From NCBI GenBank assembly GCA_026707445.1, contig JAPOWV010000044.1, positions 1 to 48,724 on the forward strand: 48,724 bases of DNA, in the 5' to 3' direction. The notes under the pieces are model-generated. The model was not told the DNA's origin. It was given only the letters and a program-made list of their open reading frames with translations, and did no database searches. The stretch is from Gammaproteobacteria bacterium. GTDB lineage: Bacteria > Pseudomonadota > Gammaproteobacteria > Steroidobacterales > Foliamicaceae. Made by a program: the position numbers and the translations under genes. Shown here one piece after another: positions 40,731 through 48,724 of this stretch. The stretch's first letter is position 1. Every line of letters begins with the position of its first letter.

Positions 40731-41327
40731 ATGAACACTCCAAAAGGAACGTCAACAGCAAATGGAGCATTCACTTTGATGGCATTGACGATAGCAATGG
40801 CAACTCTAGTGGTCCTATTTGGCATTGAACCAGTCAGCGGTGAGAGTGACGCACCCGAGCGGCGATACATAAACGGGATTTACGCGCCTGTTCCGGATCA
40901 AGAGCGGCTCAATAGACTGTATGAGGCTGCGCGGCACGATAGCGCCTACGTTGACTCGATAAGAGAAGGTCGGCAGCACTTTTCGGGGTTGGATGTGGAA
41001 GCTTCCCTGGACTCAATGACAGACGATGCTCAGTTAATCCATATTACGGACGAAGGCATTGCGATCAGAGTCGACGGCAGAGATCAGATGCGAGCAACTT
41101 TGAGTCGAACTCTTACAGGACAAGCGTCGTCCCCGGCCGGCAGATGGGTCCCGGAGAAATCCGGTGGAGAAACATGGGGCATCTACAAGAACATCAAGGT
41201 CACATACCATTACGCCACCTTTGTTCGCGATGACGGCACGGAGTGGACGCGTCCAACGATCCTGGTTGCGGAGCATAAAGACGGAAAACGTTGGCGTGAG
41301 TGGCGCTTTTTTCCCGTCGATCGTTAA
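40731..41327 (+). CDS. Secreted small protein, possibly NTF2-like
   Basis: A 198-aa protein (ATG 40731; ATG 40716 adds five residues) with a hydrophobic N-terminal segment (about 13-36, FTLMALTIAMATLVVLFGI) that could be a signal or anchor. The mature part ends with strand-like segments TWGIYKNIKVTYHYATFVRD and TRPTILVAEHKDGKRWREW split by loops, as in NTF2-like SnoaL domains. It stands alone, divergent from the NTF2-like gene at 40083 and convergent with the FAD monooxygenase gene. Function unknown. Confidence 0.65.
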   Translation: MNTPKGTSTANGAFTLMALTIAMATLVVLFGIEPVSGESDAPERRYINGIYAPVPDQERLNRLYEAARHDSAYVDSIREGRQHFSGLDVEASLDSMTDDAQLIHITDEGIAIRVDGRDQMRATLSRTLTGQASSPAGRWVPEKSGGETWGIYKNIKVTYHYATFVRDDGTEWTRPTILVAEHKDGKRWREWRFFPVDR

Positions 41328-41337
41328 GGGAATCATT

Positions 41338-42507
41338 CTAAATCTCCACCGTCATCGCGTTGTAGTCGAACTCGGCTTCCATGCCGGTGGTGGGCGGCTT
41401 GGCCCGGTCGGTCGGGTCCGCGCTCATGTAGATGCTGCCGCGCTTGAGCGATTGCACGTGGAACCTGGTGGTCCGGGCGAGGCGGGCCCGCTCGTAGCGC
41501 ACGAAGGCCGCCTGCCAGTTCCCGTTTTCCGCTTCGAAGCAGCGGGCGAGGATCGCGCCGTCTTCGAAGGCCATGCCCGCGCCCATGCCGTAGAAGGGCG
41601 TCATGGGATGCGCGGCATCGCCCAGCAGGGTGACGCGTCCGGCGATCCAGCCGTCGAGCGGCTGACGGCTTGAGAGCGCCCAGCGCAGGCATCTGCCGCC
41701 GGGCGACGCCTTGATGATGCGCACGACATCCTCGTGCCAGCCCCTGAACTCTTCCATAACTTCGCCGATGTCCGTCTGCGCGTACCAGTTTTCCTCGCCG
41801 ATGTCGTCGGGCCGATACGCGTTGGCCACCCAGTTGATCTGAGTGCCCCGGCGCAGGGGATAACGGGAGAACATGCTGCCTTCGGCCGGATAGGAGGCAA
41901 AGTGGGGTACGTGGCTGACCCCGGGCACGTCGGAGGCATCGACCACGCCGCGCCACGCCATGTAGCCGGTGTATCGGGGTGGTTCCGTGGGAAACAGCTT
42001 GTTGCGCACGACGGACTTGAGACCGTCGCAGGCGATGACGATGTCGCGCCGGTCCGTTACGCCGTTGGCGAAACGCAGGGTCACGCCGCTGTCGTCCTGC
42101 CCGATGTCGGTGAGCGCGTGTCCGAGGCGAAGGGCGTCGCCCTCTTTCTCGAACGCGTCTTCCAGGACCTTGTGCAGGTCCGCCCGGTGCATGTGCCGCG
42201 TCAGTGCGCCCCGGGTCTTGATTGCCTCCTCGATACTCCGCTCCGAAAACCATATCGGTTCGCCGGTCTTGTAGTGAAGCGCGCCGAAGGTCGTGGAGCC
42301 GTCGGCGAAGGATGCCGCTGCGTCTTCCAGGCCGAGGCCGTTCAGGACCACGCTGATGTTGGGCCCCACGGTGATGCCGGCGCCGATTTCCCCCAGTTCC
42401 GGCGACTGTTCATAGACGGTGACGGTGAAACCGCGCTGCTGAAGCGCAACGGCGGCGGTCATGCCGCCCAGCCCGGCGCCCACGATTCCGATGTCCGGAC
42501 TCTTCAT
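41338..42507 (-). CDS. FAD-dependent monooxygenase, salicylate-hydroxylase-like
   Basis: A 389-aa class A flavin hydroxylase: GIVGAGLGGMTAAVALQQRG (GxGxxG), DGLKSVVR (DG motif), LLGDAAHPMTPFYGMGAGMAFED (GD motif). It resembles salicylate 1-monooxygenase and 3-hydroxybenzoate or 6-hydroxynicotinate hydroxylases. Its GTG/ATG-overlap with the serine hydrolase gene upstream (4 bp) puts it third in a minus-strand operon with two hydrolases, divergent from a Rieske oxygenase gene. It is a distant homologue of the monooxygenase at 16055. The substrate is unknown. Confidence 0.9.
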   Translation of the reverse strand: MKSPDIGIVGAGLGGMTAAVALQQRGFTVTVYEQSPELGEIGAGITVGPNISVVLNGLGLEDAAASFADGSTTFGALHYKTGEPIWFSERSIEEAIKTRGALTRHMHRADLHKVLEDAFEKEGDALRLGHALTDIGQDDSGVTLRFANGVTDRRDIVIACDGLKSVVRNKLFPTEPPRYTGYMAWRGVVDASDVPGVSHVPHFASYPAEGSMFSRYPLRRGTQINWVANAYRPDDIGEENWYAQTDIGEVMEEFRGWHEDVVRIIKASPGGRCLRWALSSRQPLDGWIAGRVTLLGDAAHPMTPFYGMGAGMAFEDGAILARCFEAENGNWQAAFVRYERARLARTTRFHVQSLKRGSIYMSADPTDRAKPPTTGMEAEFDYNAMTVEI

Positions 42508-43691
42508 GACGGGCCTTGTCCGTGGCCGAGATCGCGCAACACGATATTGGGAATCACTCCATCGTCCCAGTCCGCCGAAGTCATGCCGGTTCGCACGATC
42601 ACGAGATCGGCGGACTGAACGACATAAACCCGCTGGCCGCCGCCGCCATCGAAGAACACGACGTCATCCGCCGGAAACGGCTCCGCCTGTTTTACGCCGA
42701 ACGGCGTGTTCCGGTTGTAGAACCGTTCGGTCACGTGCGGCGATCCGATCCATGCCTGCAGGCCGTACTTGGGATTGTTGGGCGACGGCGCGAACATGGC
42801 GTCCAGCCACTCCGCCGGAATGACCTGCCGTCCGTCAACGACACCGTCATTCTTGATCGCCAGGCCGATACGCAGCCAGTCGCGCGGGCGGGCCTGGAAA
42901 AACGCGTAGGCCTTGGGCATGCCTCCGTCGCGGTCCATCCACAGCGTGGCCGGTTTGGCGCCCAACGGCCGCCAGAGATTTTCCGAAACGTAGTCGGCAT
43001 AGGCCCGGCCCGTTGCGCGCTCGAGAATCAGCATGAGCAACTGGGTGTTTGCGCTGTTGTAGTTGAATTCCGTGCCCGGCGCCGCCGTGAGGTCGAAACG
43101 GAGAATGGCATTCTCCATGTCGGGGCCGATAAACAGCCGAATGGCCTTGTTGTAGGGGTTTTGCAAGAGACGGTAGTCGAACCGGAAGTGTTCCAGTCCG
43201 CTCGCCATCTGCAGCACGTGGCGAATGGTCAGGCGTTCCTTGTTCGTGCCTTCCCATTCGGAAATGTATTCCGTCACCGGATCGTCGATGGACCCGATGG
43301 ACCCGTCTTCCAGCGCGAAGCCGAACATCAGTCCCAGCACCGACTTCGCCATGGACAAGGTTTCGGTCACGTCGTCGGGGCCAAACTCCCGCCAATAGGA
43401 TTCGAACTGGATTCCCTCGCCGTGATGGACGATGAGCGAAAACGACTCCACCTGCTCCGCGTAGTAAACCAGTTCGGCAATCGCGCCCGGCGACAGGACC
43501 CGATCGGTCGGGGCCACGCTGGACAGCGCTTCGCGGAAGTCCCCCTCGACCGTAGCCGTTGGGCTGATCCAGCCGGGAATACTGACGGACGTTTGATCGC
43601 GGATGGTCGCGAAGCGATACCAGAAGGTCCAGTCGATCGCGACGGCGGCCGCGATCAGGATGACGACGCCGGCGATGACTCGCCTGATCAT
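42504..43691 (-). CDS. Serine hydrolase of the beta-lactamase/class C family
   Basis: A 395-aa protein. An N-terminal membrane segment (about 4-22, VIAGVVILIAAAVAI) anchors it to the inner membrane or exports it. The SxxK catalytic pair is SMAK in ETLSMAKSVLG, and the second motif is YNSAN. It looks like the esterase branch of class C beta-lactamases (EstB/6-aminohexanoate-dimer-hydrolase-like), which cleave esters or amides. It overlaps its neighbour genes by 4 bp on both sides. ATG 43691 is chosen for that overlap and the signal segment. Confidence 0.88.
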   Translation of the reverse strand: MIRRVIAGVVILIAAAVAIDWTFWYRFATIRDQTSVSIPGWISPTATVEGDFREALSSVAPTDRVLSPGAIAELVYYAEQVESFSLIVHHGEGIQFESYWREFGPDDVTETLSMAKSVLGLMFGFALEDGSIGSIDDPVTEYISEWEGTNKERLTIRHVLQMASGLEHFRFDYRLLQNPYNKAIRLFIGPDMENAILRFDLTAAPGTEFNYNSANTQLLMLILERATGRAYADYVSENLWRPLGAKPATLWMDRDGGMPKAYAFFQARPRDWLRIGLAIKNDGVVDGRQVIPAEWLDAMFAPSPNNPKYGLQAWIGSPHVTERFYNRNTPFGVKQAEPFPADDVVFFDGGGGQRVYVVQSADLVIVRTGMTSADWDDGVIPNIVLRDLGHGQGPS

Positions 43692-44953
43692 GGGGTTGTG
43701 TCGGTCATGTCGCGCCTTATCCCGCGGATAACGGTGTTGGGCAGAAAGGCATTGTCCCACTCCGGCTGGTCGGGGAGGGGCCGGAAGCCGGTGCGGACAA
43801 TGACCAGTTCCTCGGACGGCACGATCACGACCGACCGGCCCTCGGATCCGTCGAACAGAATGAGATCGTCGGCGAGATACGGCTCCGAGTGGTAGACACC
43901 CGGTTGGGGCACGTCGTTGAGCCACGAGTCCGGACGGTGAAAGAGCCGGCGCTCCGCATGGGGGCTGCCGAGCCAGACCATCAGGCCGAAGTGTTCATTG
44001 TTCGGCGACGGCGTGAGCATTTCCGTCATCCAGTAGTCGGGCAGAAGCTGCCTGCTGTTCCAGGCGCCGCCGTTCATGACCAACAGGCCGAAACGCAGCC
44101 AGGTTTCCGGCGGCAGCATCAGGCAGCAACCGCCATGGGGCATCCCGCCTTCCCGATTGACCCAGATGAATCCGCCGCGCGCGCCCAGGGGTTCGAGCAA
44201 GGCTTCGGAGAAATACTCCGCATAGCGCTTGCCGGTGGCCCCCTCGATGATGTGGGGCATGACGTCGGCGGTCATGTCGCTGTAGTCGTATTCCGATCCC
44301 GGCGTGAACGACATGGGAACCTCGTCGAGCAGGACCTCGTCCCAGTACGGGCTGAGATAACGCCGCGAGCTGAGCCCGGTAATGGGCTCGTCGCGGATGC
44401 CGAACCAGCGCAGCCCGCTCGCCATCTGCAACACGTTGCGGATGGTCATGGGTTCCTTGTCCGTGCCCCGCCAGCGCGGAATGTATCGGGCGACGGAATC
44501 GTCCATCGAATCGATGTGGCCGTCGGCAATGGCGCGGGCGATTAGCAGGCCGCCGGCCATCTTGTGCATGCTGCGGGAATTGACCACGTCGGACGGTCCG
44601 AGGCCCATCCAGTAATCGGCCGATTGCAGCGCGCCGCGATGCCAGACCAGCAGACTCTCGGACCGGTTGTGCTTGGCATAGGCGCGGGCCTCGGCCAGCG
44701 CGTCTTCCGGGATCGTGCGCTTCTCCGGCGGAGCGACTTTGAAGAAACCGTCGTGCGCGCCGGCAATCGCTTCCGTCGGCTCGTACCACCTGTAGCCGCC
44801 GGGCCCGCCGGTCCCCCCCTGCGTATTGAACCGCCGAACAAGAATCTCTTCCGTGGTTTGACCGCCCACCAAGGCGGCCTGAGCGCCCATCAATACGACG
44901 GAAGCCAAAACAACGCCTGTTTTTCCGCTCGTCATGAACACGGATATTCGCAT
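43688..44953 (-). CDS. Serine hydrolase of the beta-lactamase/class C family, paralogue
   Basis: A 421-aa protein with a signal peptide (about 1-32, cleavage near GGQTTEE). The SxxK pair is SMHK (NSRSMHKMAGG) and the second motif YSD (YDYSDMTADVM). It aligns along its length with the next gene product (RNVLQMASGL / RHVLQMASGL, SPNNEHFGLMVWLGSPH / SPNNPKYGLQAWIGSPH split by a few residues), so the two arose by tandem duplication and divergence. It is first in the hydrolase-hydrolase-monooxygenase operon, divergent from the Rieske oxygenase gene. Periplasmic ester or amide cleavage of the operon's substrate is likely. Confidence 0.88.
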   Translation of the reverse strand: MRISVFMTSGKTGVVLASVVLMGAQAALVGGQTTEEILVRRFNTQGGTGGPGGYRWYEPTEAIAGAHDGFFKVAPPEKRTIPEDALAEARAYAKHNRSESLLVWHRGALQSADYWMGLGPSDVVNSRSMHKMAGGLLIARAIADGHIDSMDDSVARYIPRWRGTDKEPMTIRNVLQMASGLRWFGIRDEPITGLSSRRYLSPYWDEVLLDEVPMSFTPGSEYDYSDMTADVMPHIIEGATGKRYAEYFSEALLEPLGARGGFIWVNREGGMPHGGCCLMLPPETWLRFGLLVMNGGAWNSRQLLPDYWMTEMLTPSPNNEHFGLMVWLGSPHAERRLFHRPDSWLNDVPQPGVYHSEPYLADDLILFDGSEGRSVVIVPSEELVIVRTGFRPLPDQPEWDNAFLPNTVIRGIRRDMTDTTP

Positions 44954-45020
44954 GTGGCGAATTTATATCAGCGATTGATACCATTGGTAAGACGAACTTC
45001 GGAAAGAGGAGGTAGGGCCG
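44954..45020. promoter_or_regulatory. Divergent promoter region, hydrolase operon / Rieske oxygenase
   Basis: A 67-bp gap between divergent starts, AT-rich at 44962-44993 (TTTATATCAGCGATTGATAC then CATTGGTAA). It must contain both promoters, overlapping. No clear dyad. AGAGGAGG at 45005-45012 is the ribosome-binding site for the GTG at 45021. Confidence 0.5.
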
Positions 45021-46187
45021 GTGTTCACAAATGTCTGGTACGTCGCTGCGCGAAGCGAAGATCTGAACGCGAAACCCCTACAGGTGCGCATGCTGGGCTG
45101 CGACTTCGTGCTTTACCGCGAGCCGGACGGCAAGGCGGTCTGTCTCAGCAATGTCTGCCCCCATCGGGGCGGGAGCCTGGCGAACGGCAAGTGCAAGGAC
45201 GACGGATCCATCGCCTGCCCCTATCACGCCTGGTCCTTCAACGGCGAGGGCAAGTGCACGCAGATCGCCTCGCGCCGGGACGAGGATCCGCAGGACGTGG
45301 CACCCGGCGTCAAGATCGACGCTTATCCCACGGAAGAAAAGTACGGCTTCATCTGGGCTTTTCTCGGCGACGAACCCGAAAGCGCGGCGCCGATTATCGA
45401 GATGCCCGAACATGACGACGACGATTTCCGCTCTACCACCACGTACACCGAGGTTTGGGAAACCAACTATCACTGGGCGAAATTTTCAAATCTCGATCTC
45501 GTCCATTTGCCGGTCGTCCATGGCATCAAGTTCCAGAACCAGGACAATCCCGATGCGCCGCCGCCGTTTGAACTGACGGAACGCGACGACGGTTTCGATC
45601 TTGTGTATTACCCGTCGACGTCACGTATTCGCAAGGGCGGGGAGTGGGAAAAACTGCGCGAAGGCGGCGAAGCAAAGAAAGTCGAGTCGCGTATGAAATT
45701 CCGCGTTGCGGGGATCAGCCTTTACGGCAAGGTTGAAATCGGCGGCGTCGGCAGTGGCATGCACAACGTGTTTTATGAGTTTTCGACGCCGATCGACGAG
45801 CAAACGACGGCCATGCACTACATTTTTTTCCGTAACTTCATGCTGGACCCAGAACTCGACAAGGAGCACCTTAAGCGCAATCTCATGCAGGTGCGTCAGG
45901 ACAAGGCGATCGCCGAAGCGCAGCAACCCCGCACTGCACCGGTGGGCCCCGATCCCAACGGTTATTACACCTACGACGAGGACTCCGAGATCGAGCTCTA
46001 TTGGAATGCAATGGCCAGGATGCGTGAACGCGGCTGGCAAATCGATCGCAAGGCCTGGGCCGCGGCGCTGGCTGACGGACGCTATCGGGCGATCCCATCG
46101 CCCGTGCGCAAAAAGGATCCCAAGGGCTGGGTCCACGAAGAAGTGCCGCGCTACGCCAAGGGCACGACCTTCGCCGCCGCCGCGTAA
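45021..46187 (+). CDS. Rieske non-haem iron oxygenase, large subunit type
   Basis: A 388-aa protein. The Rieske [2Fe-2S] ligands are C46/H48 (CPHRGG) and C66/H69 (CPYHAW). The catalytic domain shows the mononuclear iron motif in NLDLVHLPVVHG (D-x2-H-x4-H type). It resembles the vanillate demethylase/phthalate-dioxygenase-type single-component oxygenases needing a separate reductase; no reductase gene is next to it. Start GTG 45021 has a strong AGAGGAGG site. It is divergent from an FAD monooxygenase and two hydrolases, together a plausible catabolic cluster for an aromatic or ether-type compound. Confidence 0.9.
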   Translation: MFTNVWYVAARSEDLNAKPLQVRMLGCDFVLYREPDGKAVCLSNVCPHRGGSLANGKCKDDGSIACPYHAWSFNGEGKCTQIASRRDEDPQDVAPGVKIDAYPTEEKYGFIWAFLGDEPESAAPIIEMPEHDDDDFRSTTTYTEVWETNYHWAKFSNLDLVHLPVVHGIKFQNQDNPDAPPPFELTERDDGFDLVYYPSTSRIRKGGEWEKLREGGEAKKVESRMKFRVAGISLYGKVEIGGVGSGMHNVFYEFSTPIDEQTTAMHYIFFRNFMLDPELDKEHLKRNLMQVRQDKAIAEAQQPRTAPVGPDPNGYYTYDEDSEIELYWNAMARMRERGWQIDRKAWAAALADGRYRAIPSPVRKKDPKGWVHEEVPRYAKGTTFAAAA

Positions 46188-46209
46188 CCGCCCGGCCAGG
46201 ATAACCGCA

Positions 46210-46342
46210 TCAGCCTCCCAGAGCCTCGAAATAGGCCAGCGCAGGCATGTTGCGGCGTTGATGGACGATCCGCAGGATCACCGGCGCGCGGCGGAAACTC
46301 GTCCAGGTCCCGCCTGGTCAGGCGGGACAGTCGGATCGTCAT
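46210..46342 (-). pseudogene. parE: parE toxin remnant with internal deletion
   Basis: The minus strand starts as a typical ParE (MTIRLSRLTRRDLDEF) at 46342, overlapping the parD stop by 4 bp. About 10 codons later the frame is lost. A different frame then gives the normal ParE C-terminus (PVILRIVHQRRNMPALAY followed by FEALGG and a stop at 46210). About 50 central residues are missing, so an out-of-frame deletion joined the two ends. The toxin must be inactive. The formal open frame (46151-46342) ends in unrelated sequence. Confidence 0.85.
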
Positions 46343-46596
46343 GGCGTCGGAGCGATCGTTCGGTAAGCGTCCGGTTCGTAGGCTTGGGGGTCGAAGTCAT
46401 CGAAATGGCCCGCCTCCGCGTCACGCACGGCGCGCGCCATGTCCGACTTCATTGCATAGAACTGCCGTGCGCCCTCTTGCTGCATAAGAAGCCGGATCCC
46501 GGCCCGTACGACTTCGCTAACGTTGGCATACGCTCCAGACTCTATCCGCCCCCTGACATAAGCTTCCATTGGTTGGGTAAGGTGTACGTTTGGCAT
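46339..46596 (-). CDS. parD: ParD-type antitoxin
   Basis: An 85-aa RHH antitoxin: LTQPMEAYVRGRIESGAYANVSEVVRAGIR split over strand and helices, then a C-terminal toxin-binding tail rich in Asp/Glu and Pro (DAEAGHFDDFDPQAY). GGAGGG precedes the ATG. It is intact while its toxin gene is deleted, so it is an orphan that may persist as a repressor or as protection against related ParE toxins. Confidence 0.88.
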   Translation of the reverse strand: MPNVHLTQPMEAYVRGRIESGAYANVSEVVRAGIRLLMQQEGARQFYAMKSDMARAVRDAEAGHFDDFDPQAYEPDAYRTIAPTP

Positions 46597-46787
46597 TCAG
46601 CGGCCCTCCATATGTCGAATAATATCAGATACTGTCAGCAATGAAATACGAATCGGAAATGATCTCAGTAGCTGATACCCCTGCAAGAATCGTGATTACC
46701 GCATCAAGCGATCTGGCGGTCGGCTACAGCCAGCCCAATCCTCCACCGAAACAGAGCTGCAACCAGTAGCGAGCCCCCTGGGCGTCG

Positions 46788-47897
46788 CTAGGAGCTTGCG
46801 CCGGCGCCGTATTCGTTGGTGGGGTCGCGGTAGATCGTGTGGAAGTGCGGCCCGTCCACGGCGATGCCGTCTTCGGTCGAGAACTCGATGATCAGCGTGG
46901 GTCCCTGGATGCGGTAATAGACGTTCCCGTCGTCGCCAACCTTGAGTGGACCGCTCCATGCGAAATGGAGGTCGTCCAGTCCCGCTTCCAGCGCCGCCAT
47001 GCGCGCATTCGCGTTTTCGCGCGGCTGCAGCCGCACCCAATGGCCGATGGCCTCCAGCAGCAGGGCACGGGCCTCGCCGGGCCAGCCTGCGACGGCGCTG
47101 CCCAGGACGTCGGGAATGAAACCGTCCTGTCCCGCCCCGGCCTCGATCCCGCGCGGCCGCGGGGAGATCGATGCCTCCGTTCGAAGCGCCTCGGGCAGGG
47201 CCTGCATGACGGCGCGGCCTGCGGCGAGTTCGTCCGCAAAGGGTGTTGCGCGGGCGCCGGCGTACTGGAATTCGGCGGGCTCGACGCCGACGAAGGTGGG
47301 CGACAGCCCTATCGCGCGTCCGTCCGCAAAGCTCCCGTTGATCGCTAGGTGATGCCCGCCGAAATACCAGCCCCAGGGGCCGGAGAGCGTAGGTCGGCCG
47401 AAGAAGGCGAGCCAGTAGTTGTCGTCCGCCCATCCGGCGCGCGCCGCCCTCGGCGACTCCTCCAGAACAGCGTCGGCGCCGACGATCTGCGTGGCCGTTT
47501 CGTAACCGTGCGGACTTAGCGCCGCGGCGAGAAAGCCGAACGCCCGTTCGAGCTGGACGGGCGTCAGGTCGCCGAGGCGCAGCCCGCTCCGCTCGAAGCG
47601 CGTTACTCCGGAGGGCAGGTTCGACCAGTTGGCGCGCAGCGGGCTGTCGAGGGGCAACACGATTGTGTCCACCTGCTCGGGACTCAGCGCCCCCAGCAAG
47701 GCGTTAGCCGCTTCGAGCGCTGCGCGGGCGCCGGGCTTCCCGTAAGTCTCGGCGAAAGGCGGCGCGGGCGATATGCGCGTCCCGGCGGCCTGCGCTTCGG
47801 CGCTCTGTAGCGCCGCCTCGTGCGCGACCAAACCGCCTGCGCCCGGCCACACGATCGCGAAGACCGTCAGCAGCAATACAAGCTTGCCGTTACGCAT
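46788..47897 (-). CDS. Exported DUF3500 protein
   Basis: A 369-aa protein with a signal peptide (about 1-25). The family marks are visible: GPWGWYFGGHHLAINGSF, GPTFVG-like SPTFVGVEPAEF, and near the end YYRIQGPTLIIEF then HFHTIYRDPTNEYG. DUF3500 has no firm biochemical role; its His-rich conserved segments (GGHH, PHFH) suggest metal binding. It is on the same strand as hpt, 19 bp downstream of it, but a common function is not evident. Confidence 0.86.
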   Translation of the reverse strand: MRNGKLVLLLTVFAIVWPGAGGLVAHEAALQSAEAQAAGTRISPAPPFAETYGKPGARAALEAANALLGALSPEQVDTIVLPLDSPLRANWSNLPSGVTRFERSGLRLGDLTPVQLERAFGFLAAALSPHGYETATQIVGADAVLEESPRAARAGWADDNYWLAFFGRPTLSGPWGWYFGGHHLAINGSFADGRAIGLSPTFVGVEPAEFQYAGARATPFADELAAGRAVMQALPEALRTEASISPRPRGIEAGAGQDGFIPDVLGSAVAGWPGEARALLLEAIGHWVRLQPRENANARMAALEAGLDDLHFAWSGPLKVGDDGNVYYRIQGPTLIIEFSTEDGIAVDGPHFHTIYRDPTNEYGAGASS

Positions 47898-47916
47898 TGA
47901 TCAACTATACGCGGAG

Positions 47917-48453
47917 TCAGGAATCGCCAACCACGGCGGCGATATAGGGAAGATGGCGGAATTGTTCGCCCAGGTCGAGGCCGTAACCCACCAGGAAGTC
48001 CTGCGGCGCGTCGAAGCCGACCCAGCGCACGTCGCACTTGAGGTTCCCCGCCTTGCGCTTGTGAAGCAGCGCGCAAACCTGTATCTCACCGGCGCCCTGT
48101 TCCTGTAGAAACGGGATGACGTAATTCACCGTGTTGCCGCTATCGATAATGTCATCGACCAGCAGTATGGATCGTCCGCTCATCCGGATTCCGGGGTTGT
48201 AGGTCATCTCGATGCTCTCGCCGGGTTGCATCGAGTCCCCGTAGCTCTCGATGCCCAGCAAGGCAATCTCGTGCGGTGTCCGGATTTGACGGACCAGGTC
48301 GGCCAGGAAAATGAAGGAACCCTTCAGGAGCCCGATAACGAGGAGATCCGGCGTCGCATCGTAGTAATCGCTGATGGAGGTTCCCAGTTCCTGAACGCGC
48401 CCGTTGATTTCGTCGGGAGTCAATATTCGCTTGAGTTGACGCACGCGGTTCAT
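47917..48453 (-). CDS. hpt: Hypoxanthine phosphoribosyltransferase
   Basis: A 178-aa purine-salvage enzyme that joins hypoxanthine or guanine to PRPP. The PRPP loop reads LLVDDIIDSGNTV, the diphosphate loop GLLKGSFIFLADL, and the flexible-loop region IESYGDSM. KRKAGN lies near the purine site. Length and motifs are normal. It diverges from the class II aldolase-family gene and lies upstream of the DUF3500 gene. A core metabolic gene, so the window probably returns to the chromosomal backbone here. Confidence 0.95.
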   Translation of the reverse strand: MNRVRQLKRILTPDEINGRVQELGTSISDYYDATPDLLVIGLLKGSFIFLADLVRQIRTPHEIALLGIESYGDSMQPGESIEMTYNPGIRMSGRSILLVDDIIDSGNTVNYVIPFLQEQGAGEIQVCALLHKRKAGNLKCDVRWVGFDAPQDFLVGYGLDLGEQFRHLPYIAAVVGDS

Positions 48454-48504
48454 AGTGCCATGTTTGAGTTAGCGACACGTGCATTCAAAGAGGTGAGAGA
48501 GGCC

Positions 48505-48724
48505 ATGATCCCCGCCGAGCCCGCTGTGCTCAACCGGCCCGATATGGACTTTGAAGAGGAGCGGACCGCGCTGGCCTGCGCGTTTCGCTGGGCGGCCCGC
48601 TTCGACATGCACGAAGCGGTCGCGAACCACTTCAGTCTCGCCGTCAACAGGGCGGGCACACGGTTCCTGATGAACCCGAAGGGGCGCCATTTCTCCCGTG
48701 TCAGGGCAAGCGAGTTGCTGCTGC
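48505..48724 (+). CDS. Class II aldolase/adducin-family protein, N-terminal part
   Basis: Reads 73 codons to the window edge without a stop. The N-terminus with EEERTALACAFRWAARFDMHE, split by a turn, and VANHFSLAV matches the class II aldolase/adducin fold, whose members include fuculose-phosphate aldolases and many decarboxylase- or hydroxylase-like relatives. ATG 48505 has GAGGTGA 8 bp upstream; an in-frame ATG at 48460 would add 15 residues. The catalytic zinc-binding His residues lie beyond the edge. Confidence 0.78.
   Translation, partial: MIPAEPAVLNRPDMDFEEERTALACAFRWAARFDMHEAVANHFSLAVNRAGTRFLMNPKGRHFSRVRASELLL

Noticed and set aside
46151..46342. 63-codon open frame as an intact small toxin
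   Set aside because: Only its first 16 residues match ParE; the rest is frameshifted read-through, and the true ParE C-terminus is in another frame.
46597..46787. Possible small gene between parD and the DUF3500 gene
   Set aside because: Short frames only, no ribosome-binding site or protein-like sequence; it probably holds the parD promoter.

Overview
The window looks like part of the chromosome of a GC-rich, Gram-negative heterotroph, most likely a gammaproteobacterium. Three TonB-dependent receptors, a Zur/Fur regulator with a Zur box of gammaproteobacterial type, and a LuxR protein with a lux-box-like site point that way. No rRNA or marker gene is present, so the taxon is inference. No tRNA, rRNA, CRISPR array, transposase or integrase was recognised.

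Left part (1-14235): a defence/toxin-antitoxin-rich accessory region. It starts with a complete type I restriction-modification operon on the minus strand (hsdR-hsdM-hsdS). Next comes a plus-strand unit of a small toxin-like protein, an MqsA/YgiT-type zinc-finger HTH protein and a KGGVGRT-type P-loop ATPase with a repeat-like C-terminus. An OLD-like ABC ATPase with a Toprim/DUF4435-like C-terminal domain follows, then an orphan CopG/BrnA-like antitoxin. After one exported sulfatase comes a 4-bp-overlapping pair of a PD-(D/E)XK-like protein and a PIN-domain protein. By eye the 5.7-11.4 kb and 13.1-14.2 kb stretches are clearly more AT-rich than the rest, as expected for acquired DNA.

Middle part (14263-32360): catabolic and transport genes. 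There is an exported NmrA-like Rossmann protein, a Tat-like exported DUF1838 protein and an FAD monooxygenase; then a nucleotidyltransferase-HEPN toxin-antitoxin pair with a double palindromic operator; then a fumarate-reductase-type flavoprotein. A LuxR-type regulator faces a divergent alpha/beta hydrolase - TonB receptor - 3-hydroxyanthranilate dioxygenase unit, and a lux-box-like palindrome lies between them. A DapA-like aldolase is divergent from an aspartate dehydrogenase - LysR - aldehyde dehydrogenase - methylmalonate-semialdehyde dehydrogenase unit. An NhaC-type antiporter follows.

Right part (32430-48724): a second TonB receptor. Then a zinc module: a His-rich ZnuD-like TonB receptor, divergent from a MerC-like membrane protein and zur, with a Zur box between them. 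Then an NTF2-like - SDR - MFS unit, a secreted small protein, and an FAD monooxygenase plus two serine beta-lactamase-fold hydrolases. The last three are divergent from a Rieske oxygenase. The end holds parD with an internally deleted parE remnant, a DUF3500 protein, hypoxanthine phosphoribosyltransferase and the start of a class II aldolase-family gene.

The strongest candidates for undescribed biology are the MqsA-like/KGGVGRT-ATPase unit (6179-8928), the PD-(D/E)XK + PIN pair (13181-14235), and apparent quorum-type control of a catabolic receptor operon by a LuxR solo with an altered ligand pocket (19954-24727).
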